Shown: positions 44,498 to 53,354 of the stretch, in pieces
Numbering within the stretch: the stretch's first letter is position 1
Layout: every line of letters begins with the position of its first letter
Assembly: GCA_963814805.1 (NCBI GenBank)
Contig: CAWFER010000008.1
Location: forward strand, 1-64,000
Direction of reading: 5' to 3'
DNA length: 64,000 nucleotides
Source of the DNA: AP-15 sp963814805
GTDB taxonomy: Bacteria; Pseudomonadota; Alphaproteobacteria; ATCC43930; CGMCC-115725
The notes under the pieces: generated by a model
What the model was told of the DNA's origin: nothing
Seen by the model: only the letters and a program-made list of their open reading frames with translations
The model's database searches: none
Position numbers and translations under genes: made by a program

Positions 44498-45346
44498 CTA
44501 TCCGCCAAACGCGACGACCCGCTGATTCTGCTCGCCCAGGCCCTCGACCGAAAGCCGCATCCGGTCGCCGGGTTTGAGAAACTGCGGCGGCTTCATGCCG
44601 AGCCCGACCCCGGAGGGGGTGCCGGTGGCGATCACATCGCCCGGCATCAGGCTGAGGAAATGGCTAACGTAGCTGACGATCTCGTCGATGCCGAAGATCA
44701 GGTCGGAGGTATTGCTGTTCTGCACCCGCCTGCCGTTGACCTCGGTCCACAGGGCGAGCTTCCCCGGGTCCGGCACCTCATCGGCGGTGACCACCCACGG
44801 ACCGATCGGGCCAAAGGTGTCCGCACTCTTGCCCTTGGTCCACTGGCCGCCACGCTCGATCTGAAATTCGCGCTCCGACACATCGTTGACGACGCAAAAA
44901 CCGGCAATGTAGCGGCGGGCGTCATGGGCCGCGACATAGCGGGCGAGGCTGCCGATGACGATGCCGAGCTCGACCTCCCAATCGGTCTTTTGCGAGGCTT
45001 TGGGGATCATCACTTCATCATCGGGACCGCAGATGGACGAGGTCGCCTTCATGAAGATGATCGGTTCCTTGGGGATTGCGGCCCCGGTTTCGGCCGCGTG
45101 CTGGCGGTAGTTGAGGCCGATCGCGATGAATTTCGGGACCCGCCCGACGCAGGGGCCGAGCCGCGGCGCGCCGGACACCAGCGGCAGGCTCGCCGGGTCG
45201 ATGCCGCGCAGCCGGCCGAGTGAGGCCGGCGCCAGGGTCTCGCCGTCGATGTCGCCGACCGCGCCGGAAAGATCGCGGATCTTGCCGTCGCGATCGAGGA
45301 GACCTGGTTTCTCCCGGCCAGCGGGTCCATAGCGAAGCAGCTTCAT
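44498..45346 (-). CDS. Fumarylacetoacetate hydrolase-family protein
   Basis: A 282-residue FAH-family enzyme. The fold signatures are KFIAIGLNYRQHAAETGAAI, IFMKATSSICGPDDEVMIP, the metal site DWEVELGIVIGSLARY (two Glu), VVNDVSEREFQIERGGQWTK and GDVIATGTPSGVG. It resembles 2,4-diketo-3-deoxy-sugar-acid hydrolases of the L-fucose or L-rhamnose pathways that do not use phosphorylation. The adjacent SDR gene, similar to 2-keto-3-deoxy-fuconate dehydrogenases, supports this; the pair would oxidise and then cleave a 3-deoxy-keto-acid (inference). It starts 22 bases after the SDR stop. Confidence 0.88.
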   Translation of the reverse strand: MKLLRYGPAGREKPGLLDRDGKIRDLSGAVGDIDGETLAPASLGRLRGIDPASLPLVSGAPRLGPCVGRVPKFIAIGLNYRQHAAETGAAIPKEPIIFMKATSSICGPDDEVMIPKASQKTDWEVELGIVIGSLARYVAAHDARRYIAGFCVVNDVSEREFQIERGGQWTKGKSADTFGPIGPWVVTADEVPDPGKLALWTEVNGRRVQNSNTSDLIFGIDEIVSYVSHFLSLMPGDVIATGTPSGVGLGMKPPQFLKPGDRMRLSVEGLGEQNQRVVAFGG

Positions 45347-45368
45347 CGGAAATGCCTCCCGTTATGGC

Positions 45369-46124
45369 TCAGAGGGTAAAGCCGCCGTCGATCACATGGA
45401 CGGCGCCGGTGGTGAACGACGATTCGTCGGCGGCCAGATAGACTGCGAGTGCGGCCACCTCCTCCGGGGCGCCGAGCCGGCCCAAGGGCTGGCGCTCGAC
45501 AAAGCCGCGCCGCGCCGCCTCGCTGCCGCCGACGATGCGCACGCCCTGCGCGGCGATGCGGTCGCCGAGCGACGGCGTCTCGATGGTGCCCGGGCAGATC
45601 GCGTTGCAGCGGATCCCCTGGGTGATGAAATCGGCGGCGACCGATTTGGTCAGCCCGATCACCGCCGCCTTGGTCGCCCCATAGACGCAGCGGTTGGGGG
45701 CGCCTTTGATCGAGGAGACGGTCGAAGCCATGTTGATGATCGAGGCGCCCGATCCGCGCTCCAGCATCTTTGGCAGAAAGGCGCGGATCATCACGAACAT
45801 CGAGCGCACGTTGAGGGCGAAGGATGCGTCCCAGTCGAGTGGCTCGGCGTCGAGGATCGTCCCGTGATGGACAAAGCCGGCGCAGTTGAACAAGACGTCG
45901 AGCGGCCCAAGTTCGTCGGCCAGCGCCGCAACCGCCTTATCCTCGGTTACGTCGAGCCGACGGGTCGCGATCAGCGCGTCGGCCAGCGGCGCCAGCTTGT
46001 CCTCGGCGATGTCGGTCGCCAACACGCTCGCCCCCTCGGCGGCAAAGGCCAGCGCCGTCGCCCGGCCGATCCCTTGCGCCGCCGCCGTCACCAATGCCCG
46101 TTTGCCCGCGAGCCGTCCCGCCAT
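45369..46124 (-). CDS. Short-chain dehydrogenase/reductase, 2-keto-3-deoxy-fuconate dehydrogenase-like
   Basis: A 251-residue SDR. NAD site: AGKRALVTAAAQGIGRATAL. Catalytic residues: Ser in IINMASTVSSIKGAPN and Tyr/Lys in CVYGATKAAVIGL. LLFNCAGF-type NAG motif: VLFNCAGFVHHGTIL. The tail CNAICPGTIETPSLGDRIAA also fits BDH2/fuconate-dehydrogenase-like enzymes. With the FAH-family gene downstream and the CoA-transferase gene upstream it forms a minus-strand group of three. The specific substrate is inferred. Confidence 0.85.
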   Translation of the reverse strand: MAGRLAGKRALVTAAAQGIGRATALAFAAEGASVLATDIAEDKLAPLADALIATRRLDVTEDKAVAALADELGPLDVLFNCAGFVHHGTILDAEPLDWDASFALNVRSMFVMIRAFLPKMLERGSGASIINMASTVSSIKGAPNRCVYGATKAAVIGLTKSVAADFITQGIRCNAICPGTIETPSLGDRIAAQGVRIVGGSEAARRGFVERQPLGRLGAPEEVAALAVYLAADESSFTTGAVHVIDGGFTL

Positions 46125-46198
46125 CGTCCGAAAGTGCCACGCCGGCCCGACCGCTGTAAATCGCCAAAGCTTGCCGCTGCGATGCTGCGCGCCCCCGA

Positions 46199-47404
46199 TC
46201 AGATCACGCCGCCGGCTTTGAGCTCGGCGATTTCGCCGGCTGACAGACCGAGCCAGTCGCCGTAGATCTCGGCATTGTGCTGGCCGATGGTCGGGCTCGG
46301 GCGGGTCTCGACTTTGTCGGTCCCGTGCAGGCGCAGCGGGGTGGTCGGCACCACGATCGGGCCGAGTTCGGGGTGGTCGATGCGTTCGAGCATGCCGCGC
46401 TCGTGCATATGCGGGTCGTTCATGACCTCGGGCGCGTTGCGCACCGGCGCGCACGGAATGCGGTACTCCTTGGTGCGGGCGAACACCTCCATCTTACCGA
46501 GCGTCTTCGTCCAATCGGCGACCAAAGCGTCGGTCTCCTCCATATGGGCGACGCGGCCGGCGTTGGTGGCAAAGCGTGGGTCTTCCGCCAAATCCTCGCG
46601 GCCCATCGCCTTCAGCAAATTCTGGAAATGCGCCTCGGTCACGATGTGGATCGCGACATGCCCGTCCTTGGTCGGGAAGACATTGTAGGGCGCGCTGTTC
46701 AGCGCCGATTGGCGGTTGCCGGTGCGCGGCGGGATCTTCCCGGTGCGGTGATAATATTCGAAGCTGCTGGCGAGGCTCGGATAGACCGTCTCCTGCATCG
46801 CCACCTCGACCAGCTGGCCGACGCCGCTGTGCTCGCGGTCGTAGAGCGCGGTGACGACCCCGGCGTAAAGATGGATGCCGCCCATGAAATCGACCAGGGT
46901 CGGCCCGGCCTTGACCGGCGGCCCGTCGGGAAAGCCGGTGACGCTCATGATCCCCGAGGCCGCCTGGATCGTCATGTCCATCGCCAGATTGTCGCGGTCG
47001 GGGCCGCTCAGACCAAAGCCTGTGCCCGAGGCGTAGACCAGCCGCGGATTGATCTCGCGCAGCCGGCTCCAGCCGACGCCGAGCTCGTCCATCGTCCCCG
47101 GCGAAAAGTTTTCGAGCAGCACATCGGCGCGCTCGACCATGCGGAATAAGAGTTCGCGGCCCCGCGACGCCTTCAGGTTCAGCGTAACCCCGTGCTTGTT
47201 CTGGTTCAGCATCGCGAACGGCAGGGTGGCGCTTTTGCCCGGCTCGGCGCGGCGCCGTCCGGGCTCGCCGCGCGGCGGCTCGATCTTGATCACAAAGGCG
47301 CCGGCCTTAGCCATCAGCAGGGTGGCATAGGGCCCCTGAAAGATCTGCCCGAAATCGATTACCGTGACCCCCGCCAACGGCAGGTTCGCCCGCGTCTCGC
47401 TCAT
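46199..47404 (-). CDS. CaiB/BaiF family CoA-transferase
   Basis: A 401-residue class III CoA-transferase. ANLPLAGVTVIDFGQIFQGP at the start and MAKAGAFVIKIEPPRGE are family hallmarks; the catalytic Asp should be in GPTLVDFMGGIHLYAGVV. It is a different paralogue from the one at 14241. The gene is 75 bases upstream of the SDR gene on the same strand and divergent from the amidohydrolase gene, from which it is separated by a 93-base region that should hold both promoters. The CoA acceptor is not identifiable. Confidence 0.88.
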   Translation of the reverse strand: MSETRANLPLAGVTVIDFGQIFQGPYATLLMAKAGAFVIKIEPPRGEPGRRRAEPGKSATLPFAMLNQNKHGVTLNLKASRGRELLFRMVERADVLLENFSPGTMDELGVGWSRLREINPRLVYASGTGFGLSGPDRDNLAMDMTIQAASGIMSVTGFPDGPPVKAGPTLVDFMGGIHLYAGVVTALYDREHSGVGQLVEVAMQETVYPSLASSFEYYHRTGKIPPRTGNRQSALNSAPYNVFPTKDGHVAIHIVTEAHFQNLLKAMGREDLAEDPRFATNAGRVAHMEETDALVADWTKTLGKMEVFARTKEYRIPCAPVRNAPEVMNDPHMHERGMLERIDHPELGPIVVPTTPLRLHGTDKVETRPSPTIGQHNAEIYGDWLGLSAGEIAELKAGGVI

Positions 47405-47497
47405 TGCCTTTTGTGCCTCACCGTCCGTGGAGATTTCAGTCGCACCTGCGCTTTCCGCGAAGTCATGCTAACCGCCGATCCGCACGGAGGGTAGAAC

Positions 47498-48643
47498 ATG
47501 AAATACGACGTGATCTCGGCAGATTGCCATGTCGATCTGATCTGGCTGCCGCCCGACCTGTTCACCGCCAATGCGCCCGCGGCACTGAAGGACCGCATGC
47601 CCTATGTGACCGAGGGCCAGCGCGGCCCGGAATGGGTGACCCGCTCGGGCGCCTCGTTCGGGCTGATGAACGGCATGGGCTCGGCCGGCCGTCTCTATGA
47701 GCCCGGCAAGATCCACCGTTCCGACCGGATGGCCGCGCAAGGTCTCTACGACGACGGCAAGAAGGGCATCCGCCGGCTGACCGACCCTGACCTGCGTTTG
47801 CAGGACCAGGACCGCGACGGCATCCAGGCCGAGGTGCTCTACGGCATTCTCGGGGCCACCAGCCGGATCAACGACGACGAAGCCGCCGGTGAAATGCTAC
47901 GCATCTATAACGAATGGCTCGCGGGTTTCTGTAACACCCATCCCGAGCGCTTTGCCGGGCTCGCCTGCATTCCCAACCACGACATCGACGCCGCGGTCGG
48001 CGAGATCGAGCGGGTGGCCAGGCGCGGCGGGGTGCGCGGGCTCGAAATCTCGCGCCGGGCCGCCATGACGCCGTTGTGGGACCCGTGGTGGGAGCCGATG
48101 TGGAGCGCTGTCGCGGCCTCCGGTCTGCCGGTGCATTTCCACACCATCGGCAGCGGGGTGCGCCGCGACCTGACCCAGTTCCCGCCCAAGGTGGCGCTCG
48201 CCGCCCGCGCCTCGGGCATTACCAGCTTCCAGATGTACATGTCGGACGTCTTGATGTCGGTGATTTTCGCCGGCGTGCTCGAGCATCATCCCGGCATCAA
48301 GCTCGTGATCGGCGAGGCCGGCACCGGCTGGATCCCCTACATCCTGCAGCGCATGGACGCCGAGTGGGAGGACCAGTTCAAGGAGCTGGATCTGAAGATG
48401 CCGCCCAGCGAATACTGGCGCCGGCAGTGCTACGCCACCTACCAGAGCGACCCGATCGGCGTCAAATTATTGGACGAGCTCGGCGAGGACAACATCATGT
48501 GGGGCTCGGACTTCCCGCACCCGGACGGCATCTGGCCCAATTCGCAGGAATACATCGAGCGCGAGCTGGGCCAGCTCTCCGCCGCCACCCGCCAGAAGAT
48601 CGTCTGCGATAACGCCGCCCGGCTCTACCGCTTCGTCAACTGA
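47498..48643 (+). CDS. Amidohydrolase-family metal-dependent hydrolase
   Basis: A 381-residue TIM-barrel protein of the amidohydrolase-2 (ACMSD-like) group. The first metal motif is ISADCHVDLIWLPPDL, a His pair is in LPVHFHTIGSGVRRDL and the late metal Asp is in IMWGSDFPHPDGIWP. Members decarboxylate or hydrate cyclic or aromatic acids. GGAGGG lies 7 bases before the ATG. Its position opposite the CoA-transferase/SDR/FAH genes suggests one catabolic locus. Confidence 0.88.
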   Translation: MKYDVISADCHVDLIWLPPDLFTANAPAALKDRMPYVTEGQRGPEWVTRSGASFGLMNGMGSAGRLYEPGKIHRSDRMAAQGLYDDGKKGIRRLTDPDLRLQDQDRDGIQAEVLYGILGATSRINDDEAAGEMLRIYNEWLAGFCNTHPERFAGLACIPNHDIDAAVGEIERVARRGGVRGLEISRRAAMTPLWDPWWEPMWSAVAASGLPVHFHTIGSGVRRDLTQFPPKVALAARASGITSFQMYMSDVLMSVIFAGVLEHHPGIKLVIGEAGTGWIPYILQRMDAEWEDQFKELDLKMPPSEYWRRQCYATYQSDPIGVKLLDELGEDNIMWGSDFPHPDGIWPNSQEYIERELGQLSAATRQKIVCDNAARLYRFVN

Positions 48644-48676
48644 CGCTAAAAAAGCGGACCGAGAATTCACCTAAAT

Positions 48677-48803
48677 CGTCATGGCCGGGCATGTCCCGGC
48701 CATCCACGACCTGCGGCGCAAACTGTGCCGGTTTTCGTGGATACCCGGCACAAGGCTGGTCCTCGGGCCGCGCGAGGCGCGGAGCCGTGGGCCGGGCATG
48801 ATG
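48677..48803. repeat. Intergenic palindromic repeat
   Basis: CGTCATGGCCGGGCATGTCC and a matching inverted portion (GTGGGCCGGGCATGATG) with a further hairpin (GGTCCTCGGGCCGCGCGAGG) inside. It is the same element type as those at 34907 and 36592 in dnaE2 and at 57033. Confidence 0.75.
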
Positions 48804-48868
48804 AGTCGATGATCCTCCACCATCTGAATGCGCGTGAGTTCGACGGCACGTAGCTCGGCTACCGGCGA

Positions 48869-49678
48869 TCAGCCGCCAGGCCGCCAGGCGATGGCGTTGC
48901 CCAACAATGTGATGAACGCCGCGGTTTCCCACGGGCCATGAAAGGTGGCTGGCGTGGTATCCGCGGGGTCGGCGGCCCGGGCGGCGCGGATCGCCGGGTT
49001 GTGGCAATGGCCGAGCGCAACATAGCTCACCGCGCCGTCGCCGACCGGCCGCGTATAGCCGAGCACCCGGGTCCGGCCGTCGGCCTGCAGCGAGGTGTCG
49101 GCGGGGTAGAGGGTGCCGATCGCCGGCGAGGTGGCGCCGGGGCCGTAATCCGCGGTCAGCAGGACCCGCGTCGAGCCAGGGTCTTGCAGCTCGATGAAAT
49201 AGGGCTCGTCCTCGATTTCGAACGAGGCGCCGAGGCCGCGGGTCAGCGGGTGATCGGCATCGCTGACCTCGACCTTGATCTTGCGGATCGGCGGGTGGGT
49301 CAGGAAGCGGCAACCGAGGAGGGCATGGTGCTCGGTCTTGACGGTGCGGCGCTGGCGGGCGCCTTCCACCCGCTCGGCCCGACCGCCGCTGGCGCCGTGC
49401 AACCCCAGCCAATGGCCGCCGGCTTCGAGCCAGCCCTGGAGCGCCCGGCATTGCGCGGCATCGGGATACGGGCCGGCGACATAGCTGATCAGCAATCGGC
49501 TCGACGGCAGCCATTTCTCGAGGTCGGCGAAGTCGTTGGCGACGGTGGCCGGCATGCCGCGCTCGGCCAATATCCCCAACAGCCGCAGGCGGGCATAATC
49601 GTGGTCGTGCCCGGCGAGCGAACCGGGCGGATAGCCGCCGGTAATCAGGTGTGCGCGATCGGGTTTCGTCTCTGTCAT
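48869..49678 (-). CDS. ThuA-like domain protein
   Basis: A 269-residue protein of the ThuA family (class I glutamine amidotransferase-like fold). Features are AHLITGGYPPGSLAGHDHDYAR, LLISYVAGPYPDAAQCRALQ, a glycine turn LEAGGHWLGLHGASGG and VSYVALGHCHNPAI. Such proteins are linked to trehalose or other sugar metabolism; the true reaction is not known. It is divergent from the DUF1330 gene, 151 bases away. Confidence 0.82.
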   Translation of the reverse strand: MTETKPDRAHLITGGYPPGSLAGHDHDYARLRLLGILAERGMPATVANDFADLEKWLPSSRLLISYVAGPYPDAAQCRALQGWLEAGGHWLGLHGASGGRAERVEGARQRRTVKTEHHALLGCRFLTHPPIRKIKVEVSDADHPLTRGLGASFEIEDEPYFIELQDPGSTRVLLTADYGPGATSPAIGTLYPADTSLQADGRTRVLGYTRPVGDGAVSYVALGHCHNPAIRAARAADPADTTPATFHGPWETAAFITLLGNAIAWRPGG

Positions 49679-49829
49679 CGGATCGCCTCGTTTGCTTTGT
49701 CCGCCGGAAAACGCGTGCGCCAGTCTCCCACGCTCAGCGCTCTGCCCCTACCGGGAAAAGACTGTGCGTTGGCGCGGCGCTCGATGCACGGTAGGCTCGC
49801 ATCGGCGTCTATTGAATGGAGAAGTGCTG

Positions 49830-50122
49830 ATGGCCAAGGCATATTGGGTTGCGACCTATCGCTCGATTTCGAACCCTGAGGCTTTGGCCGGCTACGCCAA
49901 GCTCGCCGGGCCCGCGATCCAGGCCGCCGGCGGCCGCTTCCTGGCGCGCGGAACCGCCGCCAAGGCCTACGAGGCCGGAGTGGTCCAGCGCGTCGTCATC
50001 ATCGAATTCGACAGCGTCGAGAAGGCCGCCGCCGCCCACGACAGCAAAGCTATCAGGCCGCGCTCGAAATCCTCGGCAATGGCGCTGACCGCGATCTGCG
50101 GATCGTCGAGGGCGTGGAGTAG
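49830..50122 (+). pseudogene. DUF1330 family protein with one frameshift
   Basis: AKAYWVATYRSISNPEALAG, then KLAGPAIQAAGGRFLARGTA and VVQRVVIIEFDSVEKAAAAH are typical for the small DUF1330 (ferredoxin-like) proteins. After AHDS the expected YQAALEILGNGADRDLRIVE, ending at TAG 50122, is in another frame: one base seems to be missing near 50050. The corrected length is about 97 residues, normal for the family. The first of three genes in a row on this strand, all with frameshifts. Confidence 0.75.
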
Positions 50123-50152
50123 ACCCGCATCATTGGCCACAGGAGAACCCCC

Positions 50153-51403
50153 ATGCCGCGTCTGAATTTCGGCGCCTTCCTCGCCCCGCACCATCCGGTC
50201 GGCGAGCATCCGATGTTGCAGTTCCGCCGCGATCTCGACTTGGTCGAGCACCTCGACCGGCTCGGCTACGACGAGTTCTGGTGCGGCGAGCACCATTCGA
50301 GCGGCTGGGAGATGATCGGCTCGCCCGAGATGTTCCTGGCCGCGGCCGGCGAGCGCTCAAAGCGCATCCGGCTCGGCACCGGGGTCGTCTCGCTGCCCTA
50401 TCACCACCCGTTCAACGTCGCCCAGCGCATGGTCCAGCTCGACTGGATGACCGGCGGCCGGGCGATCTTCGGCTCCGGCCCGGGCGCGCTCGCCTCCGAC
50501 GCGCACACCCTGGGGATCGACCCGATGGTCCAGCGCGACCGCCAGGACGAGGCGATCGGGGTCATCCGGCGCCTCTTCAACGGCGAGCGGGTCACCGCCA
50601 AGAGCGACTGGTTCACGCTGCAGGACGCCTCGTTGCAGCTGCTGCCGTTGCAGGAGGAGATGCCGTTCGCGGTCGCCTCGCAGATCAGCCCGTCGGGCAT
50701 GACCCTGGCCGGCAAGCACGGCATCGGCGTCATTTCGATCGGCTCGATGTCGAACGAGGGCTTGAACGCGCTGCCGACGCAATGGGGCTTCGCCGAGGCC
50801 GCCGCCAGGAAACACGGCAAGACCGTCGACCGCAAGGACTGGCGGGTGCTGCTCACCTGGCACATCGCCGAGACCCGCGAGAAGGCCGCGCCGAGGCCCG
50901 CCACGGCCTGTTGCGCCATCACAACGAATACGTCGTCGGCACCTTGCAGCGGCCGGGCGCCAAGCCCTTCGGCGATCCCGACGAGGCGGTCGAGAAGACC
51001 GCGTATTCGGACGGGGCGGCGGCGACGATCGGCACGCCGGACGATCTGGTCGCCCGGATCAAATCGGTGCTCGAGGTGAGCGGCGGCTTCGGCACGATCG
51101 TCGGCTTCGTCCATGACTGGGCCAACCCGGAGAACACGATGCGCAGCTGGGACCTGGTGGCCCGCTACGTGGTGCCCGAGATCAACGGCTACCTCGCCGG
51201 GCTGCGCCGCTCGCAGCACTTCGTCGCCACCAACCGCGGCGTCTTCGACCGCGCCAAGGAGGCGATCATGGCCAAGATCAACGAAAACGACGCGGCGGTC
51301 GCCGCCCTCTCGGTGACCCGGGGCTCGCGGCTCGGCGACGTGGCCTCGGCCAGCAACATGCCCGATCTGGACGAAGGCCCGCGCGCAAGCCGGCACGAGG
51401 TGA
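50153..51403 (+). pseudogene. Luciferase-like (LLM) flavin-dependent monooxygenase with frameshift
   Basis: The start PRLNFGAFLAPHHPVGEHPM, then YDEFWCGEHHSSGWEMI, LGTGVVSLPYHHPFNVAQRM and GRAIFGSGPGAL are typical for bacterial luciferase-like monooxygenases, which use reduced FMN. The frame changes near 50894: after EKAA the expected EARHGLLRHHNEYVVGT, then GAKPFGDPDEAVEKTAY and VGFVHDWANPENTMRSWDL, is one frame back, as if a base were missing. I end the gene at the TGA 51401-51403, just before the next ATG; a second frame change would be needed to use it, so the end is uncertain. AGGAGA stands before the ATG. Confidence 0.72.
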
Positions 51404-51408
51404 GGCGG

Positions 51409-52346
51409 ATGGCGCTGCTGATCGTCAATCTCGACAAGCAAATCGGTAATGCCGCGGCCTGGCGCGACACGGTCGAGGAGCTGATCCCCGAGGTCGAGCT
51501 TCGCATCTGGCCCGATATCGGGAGCGGCGGCCGACATCGAATATCTCGCCTTCATGCGCCCCGATTTCGACGTCCTGCCGGCATTTCCGAATCTGAAAGC
51601 GATGTTCAGCCGCTCGGCCGGCGTCGAAGCCTTCATCGATCACCCGAGGCTGCCGAAGGCGCCGCTCGGCAAGATCGAGCCCGCCGGCGGCGATCCGATG
51701 ATGACCGAGTACGTGGTCATGCACGTGCTGCGCCTGCACCGCGACATGCCGGGCTATCAGGCGGCCCAGGCCAATCGCGAATGGCGCCGGACCCGGATCG
51801 TGCGGCCCGAGGCGCGGCGGATCGGCTTTCTCGGCTACGGCATGATGGCGAAAGCCCCGGCGCTGGTGTTGAAGTCGCTCGGCTTCCCGGTCCAGGCCTG
51901 GGTTCGCTCGCCGCGGGAGCGCCGAGGAGATCCCGATCTTTCACGGCCCCGGCCAGCTCGAAGCGTTTCTCGGCCAGACCGATATCGCCGTCTGCCTGTT
52001 GCCGCTGACCCGGGAAACCGAGGGCATCTTCTGCGCCCGCAGCTTCGCCATGATGCCGCGCGGGGCGATGGTCATAAATGTCGGCCGCGGCAGGCATGTG
52101 GTGAATGACGATCTGATCGCCGCACTCGATTCGGGACAATTGTCCTACGCCGCGCTCGACGCGCTGTGGCCCGAGCCGCTGCCGCCGGAGAGCCCGCTCT
52201 GGCTGCACCCCAAGGTCACGGTGATGCCGCACGTCGCCCGCCGCCCGACCGTCGCCCAGCTGGTGACCGAGATCGCCGCCAACATCCGCAGCCTCGAAGC
52301 CGGCGGCGGGCTGTTGCAGGAAATCGACCTCGCGACCGGCTACTGA
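51409..52346 (+). pseudogene. GhrA-like glyoxylate/hydroxypyruvate reductase with two frameshifts
   Basis: Pieces of a 2-hydroxyacid dehydrogenase of the GhrA type: ALLIVNLDKQIGNAAAWRDT (start), then ADIEYLAFMRPDFDVLPAFP, EARRIGFLGYGMMAKAPALV (Rossmann), TDIAVCLLPLTRETEGIF, INVGRGRHVVNDDLIAALDS (catalytic Arg) and VTVMPHVARRPTVAQLV (catalytic His). The frame changes near 51525 and near 51920 (one extra G in a GGG run). The corrected length, about 310 residues, is normal. It follows the monooxygenase gene closely. Confidence 0.75.
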
Positions 52347-52363
52347 ACGCAGCGCCGACGGGG

Positions 52364-52906
52364 TCAGGCGCGACGGACATACGGGCGGACCGCGTCGAGC
52401 AGCAGCGCGGTCGGGGCGAGGCGCGGCCCCTCGCCCTCGTCGACCGGCGGCACGATAATAACGCCCCACTCAGGCAGCTTCCGCAGCGAGGCCTGCGCCT
52501 CGGGGTGGTTCAACAATGGCGCGTTTAGCGACGGCCCGACGATCACCGGCGTGCCCCGCCCGATCGCCTCGGCGACGACCGACAGCGCCAGATTGTCGGC
52601 GATGCCGCGGGCGAGCTTGTTCAGCGAGTTGAAGCCGCAGGGCGCGAACAGCACCACCCCGCGCGGCGGTCGCGGGCGGATCGCCAGATCGAAATACGAT
52701 TGGACCACCTGCGCCCCCGCGACCTCGGCGAGGTCGCGCGGCGCCGCCACCCGCGACGCGTTCGGCGTCGGCAGCGCGATCACGGTAGCAAAACCGAGCC
52801 CGACCAGCCCGCGCAGCAGCTCGGGGCAGCGCGCCGCCGTCGTGGCGCCGCTCAGCGCCAGATAGGCGACGTCAAAGCGTTCGCCGCCTGCGGCATCGGG
52901 GCTCAT
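52364..52906 (-). CDS. Flavoprotein (phosphopantothenoylcysteine decarboxylase-like fold)
   Basis: A 180-residue protein with the flavoprotein (HFCD-like) fold: FDVAYLALSGATTAARCPEL, GVVLFAPCGFNSLNKLARGI (the region that holds the FMN-contacting S/N residues), LALSVVAEAIGRGTPVIVGP and APLLNHPEAQASLRKLPEWG. The layout resembles Dfp/UbiX-type FMN enzymes, but the substrate is unknown. ATG 52906 is the chosen start. It is convergent with the GhrA-like gene. Confidence 0.75.
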   Translation of the reverse strand: MSPDAAGGERFDVAYLALSGATTAARCPELLRGLVGLGFATVIALPTPNASRVAAPRDLAEVAGAQVVQSYFDLAIRPRPPRGVVLFAPCGFNSLNKLARGIADNLALSVVAEAIGRGTPVIVGPSLNAPLLNHPEAQASLRKLPEWGVIIVPPVDEGEGPRLAPTALLLDAVRPYVRRA

Positions 52907-53354
52907 GTCGTGTTCTTTGGCGCCGCCATCGGATTTACTCCAGGAGTTTTGGTCATATCCTTCGGGAACGCAACCCGTTGACACCGCCGAGCGGGCAGAG
53001 CCTGTTCCGCCTGTTATTTGCAGGAGATTTACAGGCGGACGCGCTCGCAACCCGCCTCGCTTGGCGCGAAGCGCACAACCCCGCCCGGCAAGGGCGAGCG
53101 ACCCCCGGCTCGCTGCTTCTGCAGCAAATCTGCGGCAAAAAGTTCCTTCCTGGTGCGACCCCTCCCTGGTCCCGATCGATCCAGACACCGGCACATACGA
53201 TGCGATTGCGGCGGTTCTATCGTCGCCATGCCGCAGCCAGGTCACCCCCGCCGTCGCCGAAACCTTTGCCGCCCATGGACGCCCGGTATCAAGGGGCGCT
53301 ATCTGGACGGCCCGCTGCTAAATCGATTTCAGGTCTGCCCTCAGTCGGAACGCC
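52907..53354. other. Intergenic region upstream of the restriction-modification gene
   Basis: About 450 bases with no frame I can support. It lies at the left edge of the less GC-rich region that carries the restriction-modification enzyme, and should hold the promoters of the flavoprotein gene and of that enzyme. Confidence 0.45.
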
